Origin: an uncultured Lachnospiraceae bacterium
Lineage (GTDB): Bacteria; Bacillota; Clostridia; Lachnospirales; Lachnospiraceae
DNA length: 64,000 bases
Direction: 5' to 3'
Assembly (NCBI GenBank): GCA_910589075.1
Contig: CAJUSK010000011.1
Coordinates: forward strand, 190,061 to 254,060
Shown in pieces: positions 24,607 through 33,021 of the stretch; the first letter of the stretch is position 1; each line of letters begins with the position of its first letter. The position numbers were made by a program, and so were the translations under genes. The notes beneath the pieces were generated by a model. The model was given only the letters and a program-made list of their open reading frames with translations, searched no databases and had not been told where the DNA came from.

Positions 24607-26136
24607 ATGAAAGATAAATTCTGTTCCTATTATACAAATTCTGTTCCGATTACCTCCTATATGACTGCCCGGCTGGAAATTCAGGAGAATGATGTGATTC
24701 TCGAACCGTCGGCCGGTGAAGGAACTTTTGTAGATGCTGTTCTTGACAGAAATATTCCGGTACATATAGATGCTCTTGAGATTGACAACAATGCAATTCG
24801 CGCATTAAAGGCTAAGTATGGCAGCCATACTGATATAGTGATAAGAAAAACAGATACATTGTTTGATAAATTATTGGATCGCTTTCATGCCGAGGGAGGC
24901 TATTATACAAAGATTATTGGGAATCCGCCTTACGGTGCATGGCAGGATTATGAAAAAAGAGAAATTCTGAAAAAGAAATATACAGGACATTATGTAAAAG
25001 AGACCTATTCACTTTTTCTGTTACGATGTATCTCGGTATTACAAATGAATGGACGTCTTTGTTTTATTATACCGGACACATTTCTATTTTTGAATATGCA
25101 TATCCGCTTGCGGGAGGTGTTATTAACCAACACCAAAATAAATGAAATATTGATTTTTCCGTCTAAGTTTTTTCCGGGTGTTGGTTTTGGCTATTCCAAT
25201 TTGTCTATTATTACGCTGGAACGGTGCAATCCTGCTGAAGCGGTAGAAAATACAATCAGGATTATTCAGGGGTTTCACTCTTCTGCAGAGTTTCAGTATG
25301 CCTTTGATGAGGAAGAGCGTTTTCCTGCGCATATACAAATATATAAGATGAAGCAAAAAGATATTTTGAAGGGCAGCCAGTGCCGGTTTGCATTGGCAAA
25401 ATCACAATATGCCGATTTGTTATGTATGAAAAAAACAACACTGGGGAATATTGCGGATGTAGTTACAGGATTTTATACGGGGGATAATAAGCGGTTCATC
25501 CGTGTGTTAAACAGCAAGATAAAAGGGGCTAAGGGATATACTTCTGTCAATGAGGAACAAATTTATGAATGCCTGTCAACTGAGGGAATTCAAAATGTGG
25601 CAGAAGGATATATCCCTTATATTAAAAGCGCGTCCGGACAACGTTATCTGCATGAAAGGGATACGTGGTTTGTGCGCTGGGATTGTGACACGGTCAGCCA
25701 TTACCACAATGATAAAAAAGCGAGGTTTCAAAATTCTTCTTTTTATTTTAAAACGGGGATTGGAATCCCGATGGTAAAATCACGTTATATAAGGGCTTTT
25801 TTAATGGAAAACAGGGTTTTTGATCAGTCCGTTGTGGGAATTTTTCCCAAAGACAGTCATTATGTGTTTTATATACTTGCGCTTATGAATGCCGATGTGA
25901 TCAATGACCTGGTTCATATAATCAATCCAACGGCAAATAATTCGGCAAATTATATAAAACAGATTCCCTTTATTGAACCTCCACAGGATATTTTAAGGAC
26001 CATTCATTTATCGGTGAAAGAAATTCTTTTTTTACTGAAATGGGGAAATACAAATCAGGCAAATAAACTGCACCAGGAAGTCAACCAGACGATCTGCGAT
26101 TTGTATACATCGAAAGCGCCTGTAGCCGGACCGTAA
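24607..26136 (+). CDS. N6-adenine DNA methyltransferase, gamma class (M.TaqI/Eco57I-like)
   Basis: Methylates adenine in the recognition site of the adjacent endonuclease, protecting the host. The ATG at 24607 is chosen because GGAGAG lies eight bases upstream; a GTG at 24586 has none. The 509-residue enzyme has motif I ILEPSAGEGTF (31-41), which binds S-adenosylmethionine, motif X sequence near the N terminus, and the catalytic NPPY (106-109). Further motifs include LCFIIPDTFLF. The C-terminal 230 residues form the target-recognition region, ending with NPTANNSANYIKQIPF, typical of this class. AT-rich like its partner. There is no specificity subunit or helicase, so it is a stand-alone type II pair. 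Confidence 0.9.
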   Translation: MKDKFCSYYTNSVPITSYMTARLEIQENDVILEPSAGEGTFVDAVLDRNIPVHIDALEIDNNAIRALKAKYGSHTDIVIRKTDTLFDKLLDRFHAEGGYYTKIIGNPPYGAWQDYEKREILKKKYTGHYVKETYSLFLLRCISVLQMNGRLCFIIPDTFLFLNMHIRLREVLLTNTKINEILIFPSKFFPGVGFGYSNLSIITLERCNPAEAVENTIRIIQGFHSSAEFQYAFDEEERFPAHIQIYKMKQKDILKGSQCRFALAKSQYADLLCMKKTTLGNIADVVTGFYTGDNKRFIRVLNSKIKGAKGYTSVNEEQIYECLSTEGIQNVAEGYIPYIKSASGQRYLHERDTWFVRWDCDTVSHYHNDKKARFQNSSFYFKTGIGIPMVKSRYIRAFLMENRVFDQSVVGIFPKDSHYVFYILALMNADVINDLVHIINPTANNSANYIKQIPFIEPPQDILRTIHLSVKEILFLLKWGNTNQANKLHQEVNQTICDLYTSKAPVAGP

Positions 26137-26167
26137 CGATTTCAGCTGCTGTTTTGGATGAATTTTC

Positions 26168-26196
26168 TTGCATTTCACCCAAAAGAGAGTGATAAT
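26168..26196 (+). promoter_or_regulatory. Promoter of the three-gene unknown cluster
   Basis: TTGCAT (26168-26173), 17 bases, GATAAT (26191-26196), about 50 bases before the ATG at 26246. Confidence 0.65.
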
Positions 26197-26245
26197 AAGC
26201 ATAGATGCGTCAGGCATCTGGAATGAAATGAGGGGAGGTGAATGG

Positions 26246-26689
26246 ATGGCTTTGGAGGCAGAAGTGCAGCTTGGACGGAAGCTGACAGAATGTCCTGCTG
26301 ACAAGCTCAGAATTGCCATTCAGACCGGATGGAGGACAATCTTTTGCATTTTGCTGGATATTTCGAATTTTGGAGGCATTGCGGCAATCCGGCAGTGGGG
26401 TGATGTGCCGCCGGAGATGTCAACTGTGATTGTCAATCTGGTTTTGACAGTGATATTCGGATTATTTCCGCTGATACATCTCAGAGAATATCTGGCTTTT
26501 TATGAATATGGTATTATATACCGGAAGCGGGCTTATCTCTGGTCCTACCTGGGGCAGGCGGAGTGGCGGGACCATACATATGGCGGGATTTTCCGCAGTA
26601 TTCTGATGGCTACCAACAGGAAAGTTTTTAATGTTACCTATGTGGTAAATGCAAAAAAACAGTTTAACAGGGCATATATGAATTATTGA
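26246..26689 (+). CDS. Small two-helix membrane protein of unknown function
   Basis: The ATG at 26246 is chosen for GGGGAGGTG six bases upstream; the 147-residue product is shorter than the longest open frame. Two hydrophobic segments are visible (about residues 29-47 and 65-87). They are followed by a cytosolic-looking region with FYEYGIIYRKRAYLWSYLGQ, in which short beta strands and basic residues resemble a PH-like or DUF6585-type module. I cannot name the family with confidence. It is the first of three tightly spaced genes. Confidence 0.7.
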   Translation: MALEAEVQLGRKLTECPADKLRIAIQTGWRTIFCILLDISNFGGIAAIRQWGDVPPEMSTVIVNLVLTVIFGLFPLIHLREYLAFYEYGIIYRKRAYLWSYLGQAEWRDHTYGGIFRSILMATNRKVFNVTYVVNAKKQFNRAYMNY

Positions 26690-26719
26690 TGAAATGAGGA
26701 ACGAGAAGGAGACAGGGAA

Positions 26720-27334
26720 ATGTCAGAGACTACATATTATGGGCTTACAGTGCCGCAGATGATTGGCATTACAGTTGGCTTATTTGTGATCATTTTTATT
26801 TATGTAATCATTAAAGATAAGATAAACCGGAAAAAGGCGCAGGGCGGTGGAGACAGAGATACTGTGTGGAATATTTTGCAGAACAGCATACCGGAGATTG
26901 GCCAGTATACGAGAGCCTATGGATGCTGGGAATGGAGTACCTATCAGGGAAAGAAGACAACTACCACATACTGGTATTATGGGGTGGCATTTAACAATGA
27001 CCGGCTGTTTGTTGTGCCCCTGTCCTGTGAAGGCGGTGACATCAGTTATTCCGATGCATACTGCATTGAAAAGAAGGATGTTGCCATTGTGAACAGCAAA
27101 AAGGGGGCGCAGTGGGTGGAACTGTATGATATGCACCAGAAGGAGCTGCTGTCCATTTCTGTTTTCCCGGAAAATCTCAATGATGATAAATATCATCCGG
27201 TCAATATTATACAGCCGGAGGAAGCACAGGCATTTATCCGGTGGAAAGACACCTGGATGGATGAAATCAACAGAGCAAATCATGTGGAAGTGACGGGCAA
27301 GATGAAGAAGCCTGTAAAAGTACAAAAGGTCTGA
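26720..27334 (+). CDS. Single-pass membrane protein of unknown function
   Basis: A 204-residue protein: a short N terminus, one transmembrane helix (about residues 12-30, very Ile/Val/Phe-rich), a basic stop-transfer stretch, then a cytoplasmic domain of about 160 residues rich in aromatic residues (WEWSTYQGKKTTTTYWYYG) with alternating beta strands. It is not recognised. It starts 30 bases after the previous gene and ends three bases before the next, so the three are an operon. Confidence 0.72.
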   Translation: MSETTYYGLTVPQMIGITVGLFVIIFIYVIIKDKINRKKAQGGGDRDTVWNILQNSIPEIGQYTRAYGCWEWSTYQGKKTTTTYWYYGVAFNNDRLFVVPLSCEGGDISYSDAYCIEKKDVAIVNSKKGAQWVELYDMHQKELLSISVFPENLNDDKYHPVNIIQPEEAQAFIRWKDTWMDEINRANHVEVTGKMKKPVKVQKV

Positions 27335-27337
27335 GAG

Positions 27338-27805
27338 ATGACGGGAATTCATGAAATCCGATATACACTGGAACACCGGATGCTGCCCGGATGGTTGTAT
27401 GGGGAAGGGCAGCGTCTGACAGAACTTCTGACAGAGCGCCCGCTGTTTGTCTATGAAGTCCTGTGTGATATACTGAAAAAAGAAGAACTGGAGAATCCGT
27501 ATCGGGGAGAAGACTTTGAGACAGAACGTATCTGTGCAGACAGTTCCGTGGATGAGAAGATAACCGTTCTGAAACTGACATTGCCTGAACCGGAGGATGC
27601 TCCGCTTTGTTACAGGATTTATATGATCTATAATGACGGGTTTACACATGTGGGGTATTTTACTGTAGAGAAAGGAAACGGGCCGGTGGCAGACGACAGG
27701 CATTTCCTCTGCAGTTGGGATCTCCAGATGCATCTGAATCATGGCTGTTGCCTGCCGGAAGAGGAATTGCAGCGTGTACTGGCTCTTTACAGGCAGGGGC
27801 AGTGA
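27338..27805 (+). CDS. Soluble protein of unknown function
   Basis: A 155-residue, acidic, apparently cytoplasmic protein with no signal or membrane segment and no motif I can assign. The start is three bases after the previous stop, so translation is probably coupled. It is the last gene of the cluster; a GC-rich terminator follows. Confidence 0.7.
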   Translation: MTGIHEIRYTLEHRMLPGWLYGEGQRLTELLTERPLFVYEVLCDILKKEELENPYRGEDFETERICADSSVDEKITVLKLTLPEPEDAPLCYRIYMIYNDGFTHVGYFTVEKGNGPVADDRHFLCSWDLQMHLNHGCCLPEEELQRVLALYRQGQ

Positions 27806-27836
27806 CAAACGAAAGACAGAGAAAGGTATCCTGTAG

Positions 27837-27863
27837 GGCGGCGCGTGCAGCGCCGCCGTTTTT
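27837..27863 (+). terminator. Terminator of the three-gene cluster
   Basis: GGCGGCGC, loop GTGCA, GCGCCGCC, then GTTTTT. A GC-rich perfect stem (27837-27857). Confidence 0.93.
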
Positions 27864-27969
27864 ATGGGCAGACCCGTGCAGAGAAAGTCAGCCGCCAGGC
27901 AGCGCAGGAATTCCCCCGGCGGGTGACGGAAGCGGGCATTCCCCTGGTTGATGATCCGAAAGAAAGCGT

Positions 27970-28896
27970 TTATCTCATCAGGAGGTTTTCCTGTTTTGCA
28001 AACTGATCCACACAGACTGTATCACCCATCACTTCCCGGCATGCCTGCAATACCAGATCCGGACGGGCCTGCGTGCTCCATTTGACCAGAGTGAGACAGC
28101 GGTTTTCGATTTCAATGCCGGTGATACCGGTGGGGTGCACGCAGCTTCCGGTGTTACAGTAAGGAGAATGGCTGGTTCCGATCATGGGATGGTGTGTGTG
28201 GCCGGTAATCAGGACGCGATCATGGTCCACTGCCCATTTTACCAGCCTTTGTTCGGATTTTTTCTTTTTGCGGTTGTTTTTTGCGGCGCTGGTGGGATCG
28301 GGAATACCCAGCTTTTCCAGTGGCCGCCAGAGATAACGCACCAGAAAGCGTGACAGCGGCCAGAAGGTGCTGTTGAGCGGGTCGGCCTGGTGACCGTGGG
28401 TCAGATAAATATCTTTACGGCCCTTTGTATCCTTCAGTATGATTCCGGCGTAAAACGTGATATCCGGCCAGAGGGGATGTTCCTGTAAGGTGCGGTCGCA
28501 GTAGTAGGTATGGAAATGGTTTCTGCCACTGTGGCTTTTGATTATGTCATGATTTCCATAGACTGCATACATCCGCCCGGCAGCATAGAAACGGGCAAGA
28601 AGTTCAAAACTGCGGGGATGGATTTCCTTGATCTTCTGTATGGAACGGTTTTCCCACAGTTCGTCCCCGTCTCCCAGTTCCAGACAGGTGAATCCCCGGC
28701 GATAGTAATATTGCAGAGCCGCCAGGTAGAGATACTCGTTGTTTAGAAAGTTGTCATTGGCATTGCCCACACCTCTGTGGCAGTCGCTGAGAAGTATATA
28801 TTTGGAACACGAATGCAGCGGCAGGCACAGCGCGTTTTCGAAAGCTCTGGAAATGCGTCTGTGACTGCAGGCTGTGGGGGAAAGGGGGAAGGTCAT
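27970..28896 (-). CDS. Metallophosphoesterase (calcineurin-like)
   Basis: The ATG at 28896 is chosen because AAGGAG precedes it and it overlaps the upstream stop as ATGA; the reading frame extends 14 codons further without a ribosome site. The 308-residue product has the metal-binding series SDCHRG, GDGDELW, GNHD, LTHGHQAD and GHTHHP expected of the superfamily; the second motif is GDGDE rather than the common GDxxD. No signal peptide. The substrate is unknown and may be a nucleotide, a phospholipid or UDP-diacylglucosamine. It is co-translated with the DUF4474 membrane protein, which suggests work at the membrane. Confidence 0.9.
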   Translation of the reverse strand: MTFPLSPTACSHRRISRAFENALCLPLHSCSKYILLSDCHRGVGNANDNFLNNEYLYLAALQYYYRRGFTCLELGDGDELWENRSIQKIKEIHPRSFELLARFYAAGRMYAVYGNHDIIKSHSGRNHFHTYYCDRTLQEHPLWPDITFYAGIILKDTKGRKDIYLTHGHQADPLNSTFWPLSRFLVRYLWRPLEKLGIPDPTSAAKNNRKKKKSEQRLVKWAVDHDRVLITGHTHHPMIGTSHSPYCNTGSCVHPTGITGIEIENRCLTLVKWSTQARPDLVLQACREVMGDTVCVDQFAKQENLLMR

Positions 28897-29798
28897 CGAC
28901 GGCTCCTTTTCGGACAGTGGAATTTCTGTTTCCGGCATCTTTTGAAGCGAAGCATATGCCGGAAGGATGCGGGCAGAAAGTAGTACAGGTAAAGCAGCTT
29001 ATCCAGTGTACAGGAAAACGGTGCGGTTACATGTCTGTACAGGGAACAGAACAGACGGTTTTCAAGCTGGGACAGCCAGGTACAGAAACAGGGTCTGTGC
29101 TGTGTGGTACAGGGCCGGGCGAAGGTGAAGCTGACAGTGAGGTCACAGATAAAGAGTGAGCATTCCATATAACCGCTGTGGATCAGCCCTTCGAGAAAAC
29201 ATTTGAGCATACAGGCATTGGGAAATGTCAGAGATACTTTCATGGTCAGATCACCGGGTTCGCAGAAATGCCCTACGTCAAAGCCTGTAAGCCACCAGCG
29301 GACACCGCGTATGGAAAACAGAAGTCTGCATTTGTAAAATAACTGCATGGACATATACAACATCTCGTCATTCTCCACACTGTGGAACAACGACCGGTCA
29401 TAGTCCTGGGGCGAAAGGATGGTATCGGCGTGGTATATGCCGATTTCTCCGCCTGTATTGATGCCATATTGTCCTTTCCAGAATTCAATCAGCCAGGTAC
29501 GACCCATGTAATTAAAATAGATGGGTTCGCAGTCGAATACCATGTTAAAACAGGGCGCCGTTTTGTCAAACAGGGCGCAATAGCCGAATTCCCGCTGCCA
29601 TGCATCCTGCCTGGAGGTGATGATATCCTGATCCGGGAGGTAGGAAAAACCGAACGGCTTGAGCAGACTGTTCAGAGTGCATATTTTTTCGCAGCATTCC
29701 ATACAGCGGATTTTCCGGATGATACAGTTTTTCTTTCGGTAATTGATGATCAGAAAAAGTATACAAATAATGATACATATTCCGAAAAAGAGATACAT
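28893..29798 (-). CDS. DUF4474 domain-containing membrane-anchored protein
   Basis: A 301-residue protein with an N-terminal membrane anchor (hydrophobic residues 2-20), a short basic Cys-containing linker, and a domain that I recognise as DUF4474 from DAWQREFGYCALFD, DCEPIYFNYMGRTW and LIEFWKGQYGINTGGEIG. The family function is unknown. The start has AAAGGAC upstream. Its stop overlaps the metallophosphoesterase start as ATGA, so the two form a coupled pair reading against the flanking genes. Confidence 0.85.
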   Translation of the reverse strand: MYLFFGICIIICILFLIINYRKKNCIIRKIRCMECCEKICTLNSLLKPFGFSYLPDQDIITSRQDAWQREFGYCALFDKTAPCFNMVFDCEPIYFNYMGRTWLIEFWKGQYGINTGGEIGIYHADTILSPQDYDRSLFHSVENDEMLYMSMQLFYKCRLLFSIRGVRWWLTGFDVGHFCEPGDLTMKVSLTFPNACMLKCFLEGLIHSGYMECSLFICDLTVSFTFARPCTTQHRPCFCTWLSQLENRLFCSLYRHVTAPFSCTLDKLLYLYYFLPASFRHMLRFKRCRKQKFHCPKRSRR

Positions 29799-29872
29799 AG
29801 GAAAGTCCTTTCAAGGGTTTATTTATCATATGTAGTCGAATGGATGCGGGGAACGGGGAAACGGGAAATAAT

Positions 29873-29901
29873 TTTGTAAAACCGGGAAAAATGTGTTAGA
29901 A
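29873..29901 (+). promoter_or_regulatory. Promoter of the prmA operon
   Basis: TTGTAA (29873-29878), 17 bases, TAGAAT (29896-29901), about 57 bases before the prmA start. Having a separate promoter fits prmA being cut off from the upstream heat-shock operon here. Confidence 0.6.
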
Positions 29902-29957
29902 TAAAAACCGATACATTTCCGGAATGAGATTTTGGGCCATGTCGGAGGGAACTTTAT

Positions 29958-30950
29958 ATGAAATGGAAAAAATTTATGATAGAAACCACTGTGGAAGCGG
30001 AGGATATTCTGATCAGCACCCTGTATGATATTGGTCTGGAGGGTGCCCAGATAGAGGACAAGGTACCGCTGACAGAACAGGAAAAAGAGCAGATGTTTGT
30101 GGATATCCTGCCGGAAGGGCCGGCGGATGACGGAGTTGCGATTTTGAGTTTCTTTGTGGAGGAAACGCCGGACGGGAAACTGCTCCTCCAGGGCGAGCCT
30201 GCGGACACACAGGTCATACTGGATAAAGTCCGGGAAGAGCTGGACGCTTTACGGGAGTTTATGGATATCGGGACAGGCACCATCACGCTGGATGAGACAA
30301 TGGATATTGACTGGATCAATAATTGGAAGCAGTATTTTCACCAGTTTACCATAGATGACCTGCTGATCATTCCGTCCTGGGAAGAGGTGGGCGAAGCAGA
30401 CAGGGATAAGAAGATTCTGCACATTGATCCGGGTACGGCTTTCGGTACGGGTATGCATGAGACGACGCAGCTCTGTATCCGTCAGCTTCGAAAATATATA
30501 ACAAGAGAAACCAGGCTGCTGGATGTGGGAACGGGCAGCGGCATTTTATCGATTGTTTCCCTGATGTATGGGATTCGGGAAGCGAAGGGGACAGATCTGG
30601 ATCCATGTACAGTGGATGCGGTTTCGGACAATATGACGGCCAACGGGATTTCTCCGGATCAGTTTGAACTGATCATCGGAAATATTGTGACAGACCAGGA
30701 AGTCCGGGAACAGGTGGGCTATGGCTGTTATGACATTGTTGTGGCCAATATACTGGCGGATGTGCTGGTACCATTGACGCCGGTAATTGTGGATCATCTG
30801 AAGCCGGGCGGAGTCTATATTACTTCCGGTATTATAGATGAGAAAGAAGAGACTGTGAAAGAAGCCATCACAGGGGCGGGCCTGCACGTGTTGGAAGTGA
30901 CCTGCCAGGGCGAGTGGGTCAGCATAACGGCTCAAAAAGAAAATGTCTGA
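29958..30950 (+). CDS. prmA: Ribosomal protein L11 methyltransferase
   Basis: Trimethylates lysines of ribosomal protein L11 using S-adenosylmethionine. The 330-residue protein has an N-terminal L11-recognition domain (starting MKWKKFMIETTVEAEDI, with DWINNWKQYF in the linker) and the methyltransferase domain with DPGTAFGTGMHETT, motif I LLDVGTGSGILSI and the catalytic-loop VVANILADVL. In many Firmicutes prmA follows dnaJ directly; here 6.3 kb of other genes lies between them. rsmE follows 57 bases later. Confidence 0.96.
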   Translation: MKWKKFMIETTVEAEDILISTLYDIGLEGAQIEDKVPLTEQEKEQMFVDILPEGPADDGVAILSFFVEETPDGKLLLQGEPADTQVILDKVREELDALREFMDIGTGTITLDETMDIDWINNWKQYFHQFTIDDLLIIPSWEEVGEADRDKKILHIDPGTAFGTGMHETTQLCIRQLRKYITRETRLLDVGTGSGILSIVSLMYGIREAKGTDLDPCTVDAVSDNMTANGISPDQFELIIGNIVTDQEVREQVGYGCYDIVVANILADVLVPLTPVIVDHLKPGGVYITSGIIDEKEETVKEAITGAGLHVLEVTCQGEWVSITAQKENV

Positions 30951-31007
30951 TGACAGCAGATTGAAATACGCCGGAGGGGGATGTCCGGTGTCAGAGGGAA
31001 ATAAAAT

Positions 31008-31754
31008 ATGCATCAGTTTTTTGTAGCGCCGCAGCAGATTGCCGGGAAATGTATCCGGATTACCGGAAGCGATGTCAATCATATTGTCCATGTTCTGCGT
31101 ATGCAGCCGGGTGAGGAAATTTCAGTCAGCAACGGAGTGGATGGAAAGGAATACCGATGCCAGATAGACAGTTTTACCCAGGAGGAAGTACTTTGTACCC
31201 TGCGCTTTATCAAAGAGGAAGGGGTGGAACTGCCTGCCCGGATTTATCTGTTCCAGGGACTGCCCAAAGGAGATAAGATGGAACTGATCATCCAGAAAGC
31301 CGTGGAACTGGGTGTATATGAAGTGATACCGGTGGCGACAAAGCGTGCTGTTGTGAAGCTGGACCAGAGAAAAGCGGCAGCCCGGTTGACCAGATGGCAG
31401 AGTATTGCGGAGGCAGCGGCCAAACAGAGCAGGCGCCGGATCATTCCTCAGATACATGATATATTGTCCATGAAGGAGGCGGCTGCTTATGCCAGAGATA
31501 TGGACTGTAAGCTGATCCCATATGAACTGGCGGAAGGGATGTCCAAAACCAGGGAGCTGATCGGCGGCATCTGTAAAGGAATGCAAGTGGCAGTGTTCAT
31601 CGGCCCCGAAGGCGGATTTGAGGACCGTGAGATTGAAATGGCAAAGGATGCAGGGATTTTGCCCATTACCATGGGAAAACGGATTCTGCGCACGGAAACG
31701 GCGGGGCTTGCCATCCTGTCGTGGATAATGTACCAACTGGAAGGGGAAGCATAA
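31008..31754 (+). CDS. rsmE: 16S rRNA m3U1498 methyltransferase
   Basis: Methylates N3 of U1498 in the decoding region of 16S rRNA. The 248-residue protein has the N-terminal PUA-like domain (MHQFFVAPQQIAG through residue 70) and a SPOUT-fold methyltransferase with the trefoil-knot motifs ERAVVK-like segment, VFIGPEGGFEDREIEMA and LGKRILRTETAGLAIL-type end (MGKRILRTETAGLAILSW here). It follows prmA, as in Bacillus. Confidence 0.96.
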   Translation: MHQFFVAPQQIAGKCIRITGSDVNHIVHVLRMQPGEEISVSNGVDGKEYRCQIDSFTQEEVLCTLRFIKEEGVELPARIYLFQGLPKGDKMELIIQKAVELGVYEVIPVATKRAVVKLDQRKAAARLTRWQSIAEAAAKQSRRRIIPQIHDILSMKEAAAYARDMDCKLIPYELAEGMSKTRELIGGICKGMQVAVFIGPEGGFEDREIEMAKDAGILPITMGKRILRTETAGLAILSWIMYQLEGEA

Positions 31755-31790
31755 CATAGCTATAGATAGATGAATGGAGTGTCTGAAAAT

Positions 31791-32948
31791 ATGGAAGTAT
31801 ATTTGGATAATTCTGCCACCACGAGAGCGTATGACTGTGTGGCGGAACTTGTTGGCAAAGTTATGGTGACAGATTACGGCAATCCTTCCAGCCTGCACAT
31901 GAAAGGTGTGGAAGCGGAGCAGTATATCCGGTATGCAAAAGAGATCATTGCAGGGAATATGAAAGTCCTTGAAAAAGAAATTGTCTTTACTTCCGGCGGT
32001 ACGGAATCAGATAATCTGGCATTGATCGGCGCTGCTTTTGCAAACAGGAGAGCAGGACGCCATATCATTACCACCTGTATTGAACACCCGGCGGTTATGC
32101 AGACTATGCATTACCTGGAAGAACAGGGATTTCAGATTACGTACCTTCCGGTGGACCGCGACGGCGTAATCCGCCTGGAGGATTTGCGGTGTGCCATCCG
32201 GCGAGATACCATTCTGGTGTCCATTATGCATACCAATAACGAGATCGGCTCTCTGCAGCCCATTGGAGAAGCCGGTGCTTTGATTCACAAACTCAATCCG
32301 CGCATTATTTTTCACGTGGATGCAATACAGGGGTACGGTAAATTCCGGATCTATCCCAAAAAGATGCAGATTGATCTGTTGGCCGTCAGCGGACATAAGA
32401 TCCATGGGCCAAAGGGTGTGGGATTTCTGTACATCAATGAAAAAGTGAAAGTTCTGCCGATCGTATACGGAGGCGGGCAGCAGAAGGGAATGCGTTCCGG
32501 TACGGAAAATGTGTCCGGCATTGCAGGACTTGGAAAGGCTGTGGAAACGGTATATGAAAATCTGGAAGCAGAACGGATGGCCATGTATGATCTGAAGGAA
32601 CGGTTTGTCCAGGGCGTGTTACAGATTCCGGATGTCAGGATCAACGGCCTGACCGGGGAAATGAGCGCGCCCCATGTGATCAGTGTTTCTTTCCGGGGTG
32701 TGCGGAGTGAAGTATTGTTACATGCTTTGGAGGAAAAGGGGATTTACGTGTCGGCAGGCAGCGCCTGCGCTTCCAATAAGGCGCCCAGGCCGTCCGATAC
32801 CCTGCGCGCCATCGGACTGGAAAAGGATCTGCTGGATTCCACGCTGCGGTTCAGTCTTTCCGTTTTTACCACCCAGGAAGAAATAGACTATACATTGCAG
32901 TCTCTGTATGATATTGTACCGGTGCTGCGAAAATATACAAGACATTGA
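31791..32948 (+). CDS. Cysteine desulfurase (NifS/IscS-like)
   Basis: PLP enzyme that removes sulfur from cysteine as a persulfide for sulfur-transfer reactions. The ATG at 31791 is preferred, giving MEVYLDNSATTRAY and GGAG about ten bases upstream; an ATG at 31770 is also in frame. The 385-residue product shows the Schiff-base lysine K203 in SGHKIHGPKG and the catalytic C326 in SAGSACASNK, in the flexible loop. The next gene is thiI, which needs a persulfide donor, so this is probably its dedicated partner, as NifZ is for ThiI in Bacillus. Confidence 0.95.
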   Translation: MEVYLDNSATTRAYDCVAELVGKVMVTDYGNPSSLHMKGVEAEQYIRYAKEIIAGNMKVLEKEIVFTSGGTESDNLALIGAAFANRRAGRHIITTCIEHPAVMQTMHYLEEQGFQITYLPVDRDGVIRLEDLRCAIRRDTILVSIMHTNNEIGSLQPIGEAGALIHKLNPRIIFHVDAIQGYGKFRIYPKKMQIDLLAVSGHKIHGPKGVGFLYINEKVKVLPIVYGGGQQKGMRSGTENVSGIAGLGKAVETVYENLEAERMAMYDLKERFVQGVLQIPDVRINGLTGEMSAPHVISVSFRGVRSEVLLHALEEKGIYVSAGSACASNKAPRPSDTLRAIGLEKDLLDSTLRFSLSVFTTQEEIDYTLQSLYDIVPVLRKYTRH

Positions 32949-33021
32949 GGATTCCCGGACGGACCCCGACACTCCCGGATCAGGGAATGGGCCGGGGAAT
33001 CCGGTAAAGATTGGAGATACT

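Noticed and set aside
27862..28006. Open frame of about 48 codons (FYGQTRAEKVSRQAAQEFP onwards) between the cluster terminator and the metallophosphoesterase
   Set aside because: It begins in a terminator T-tract, has no start codon or ribosome site, and its end overlaps the opposite-strand gene. It may be a gene fragment but cannot be supported.
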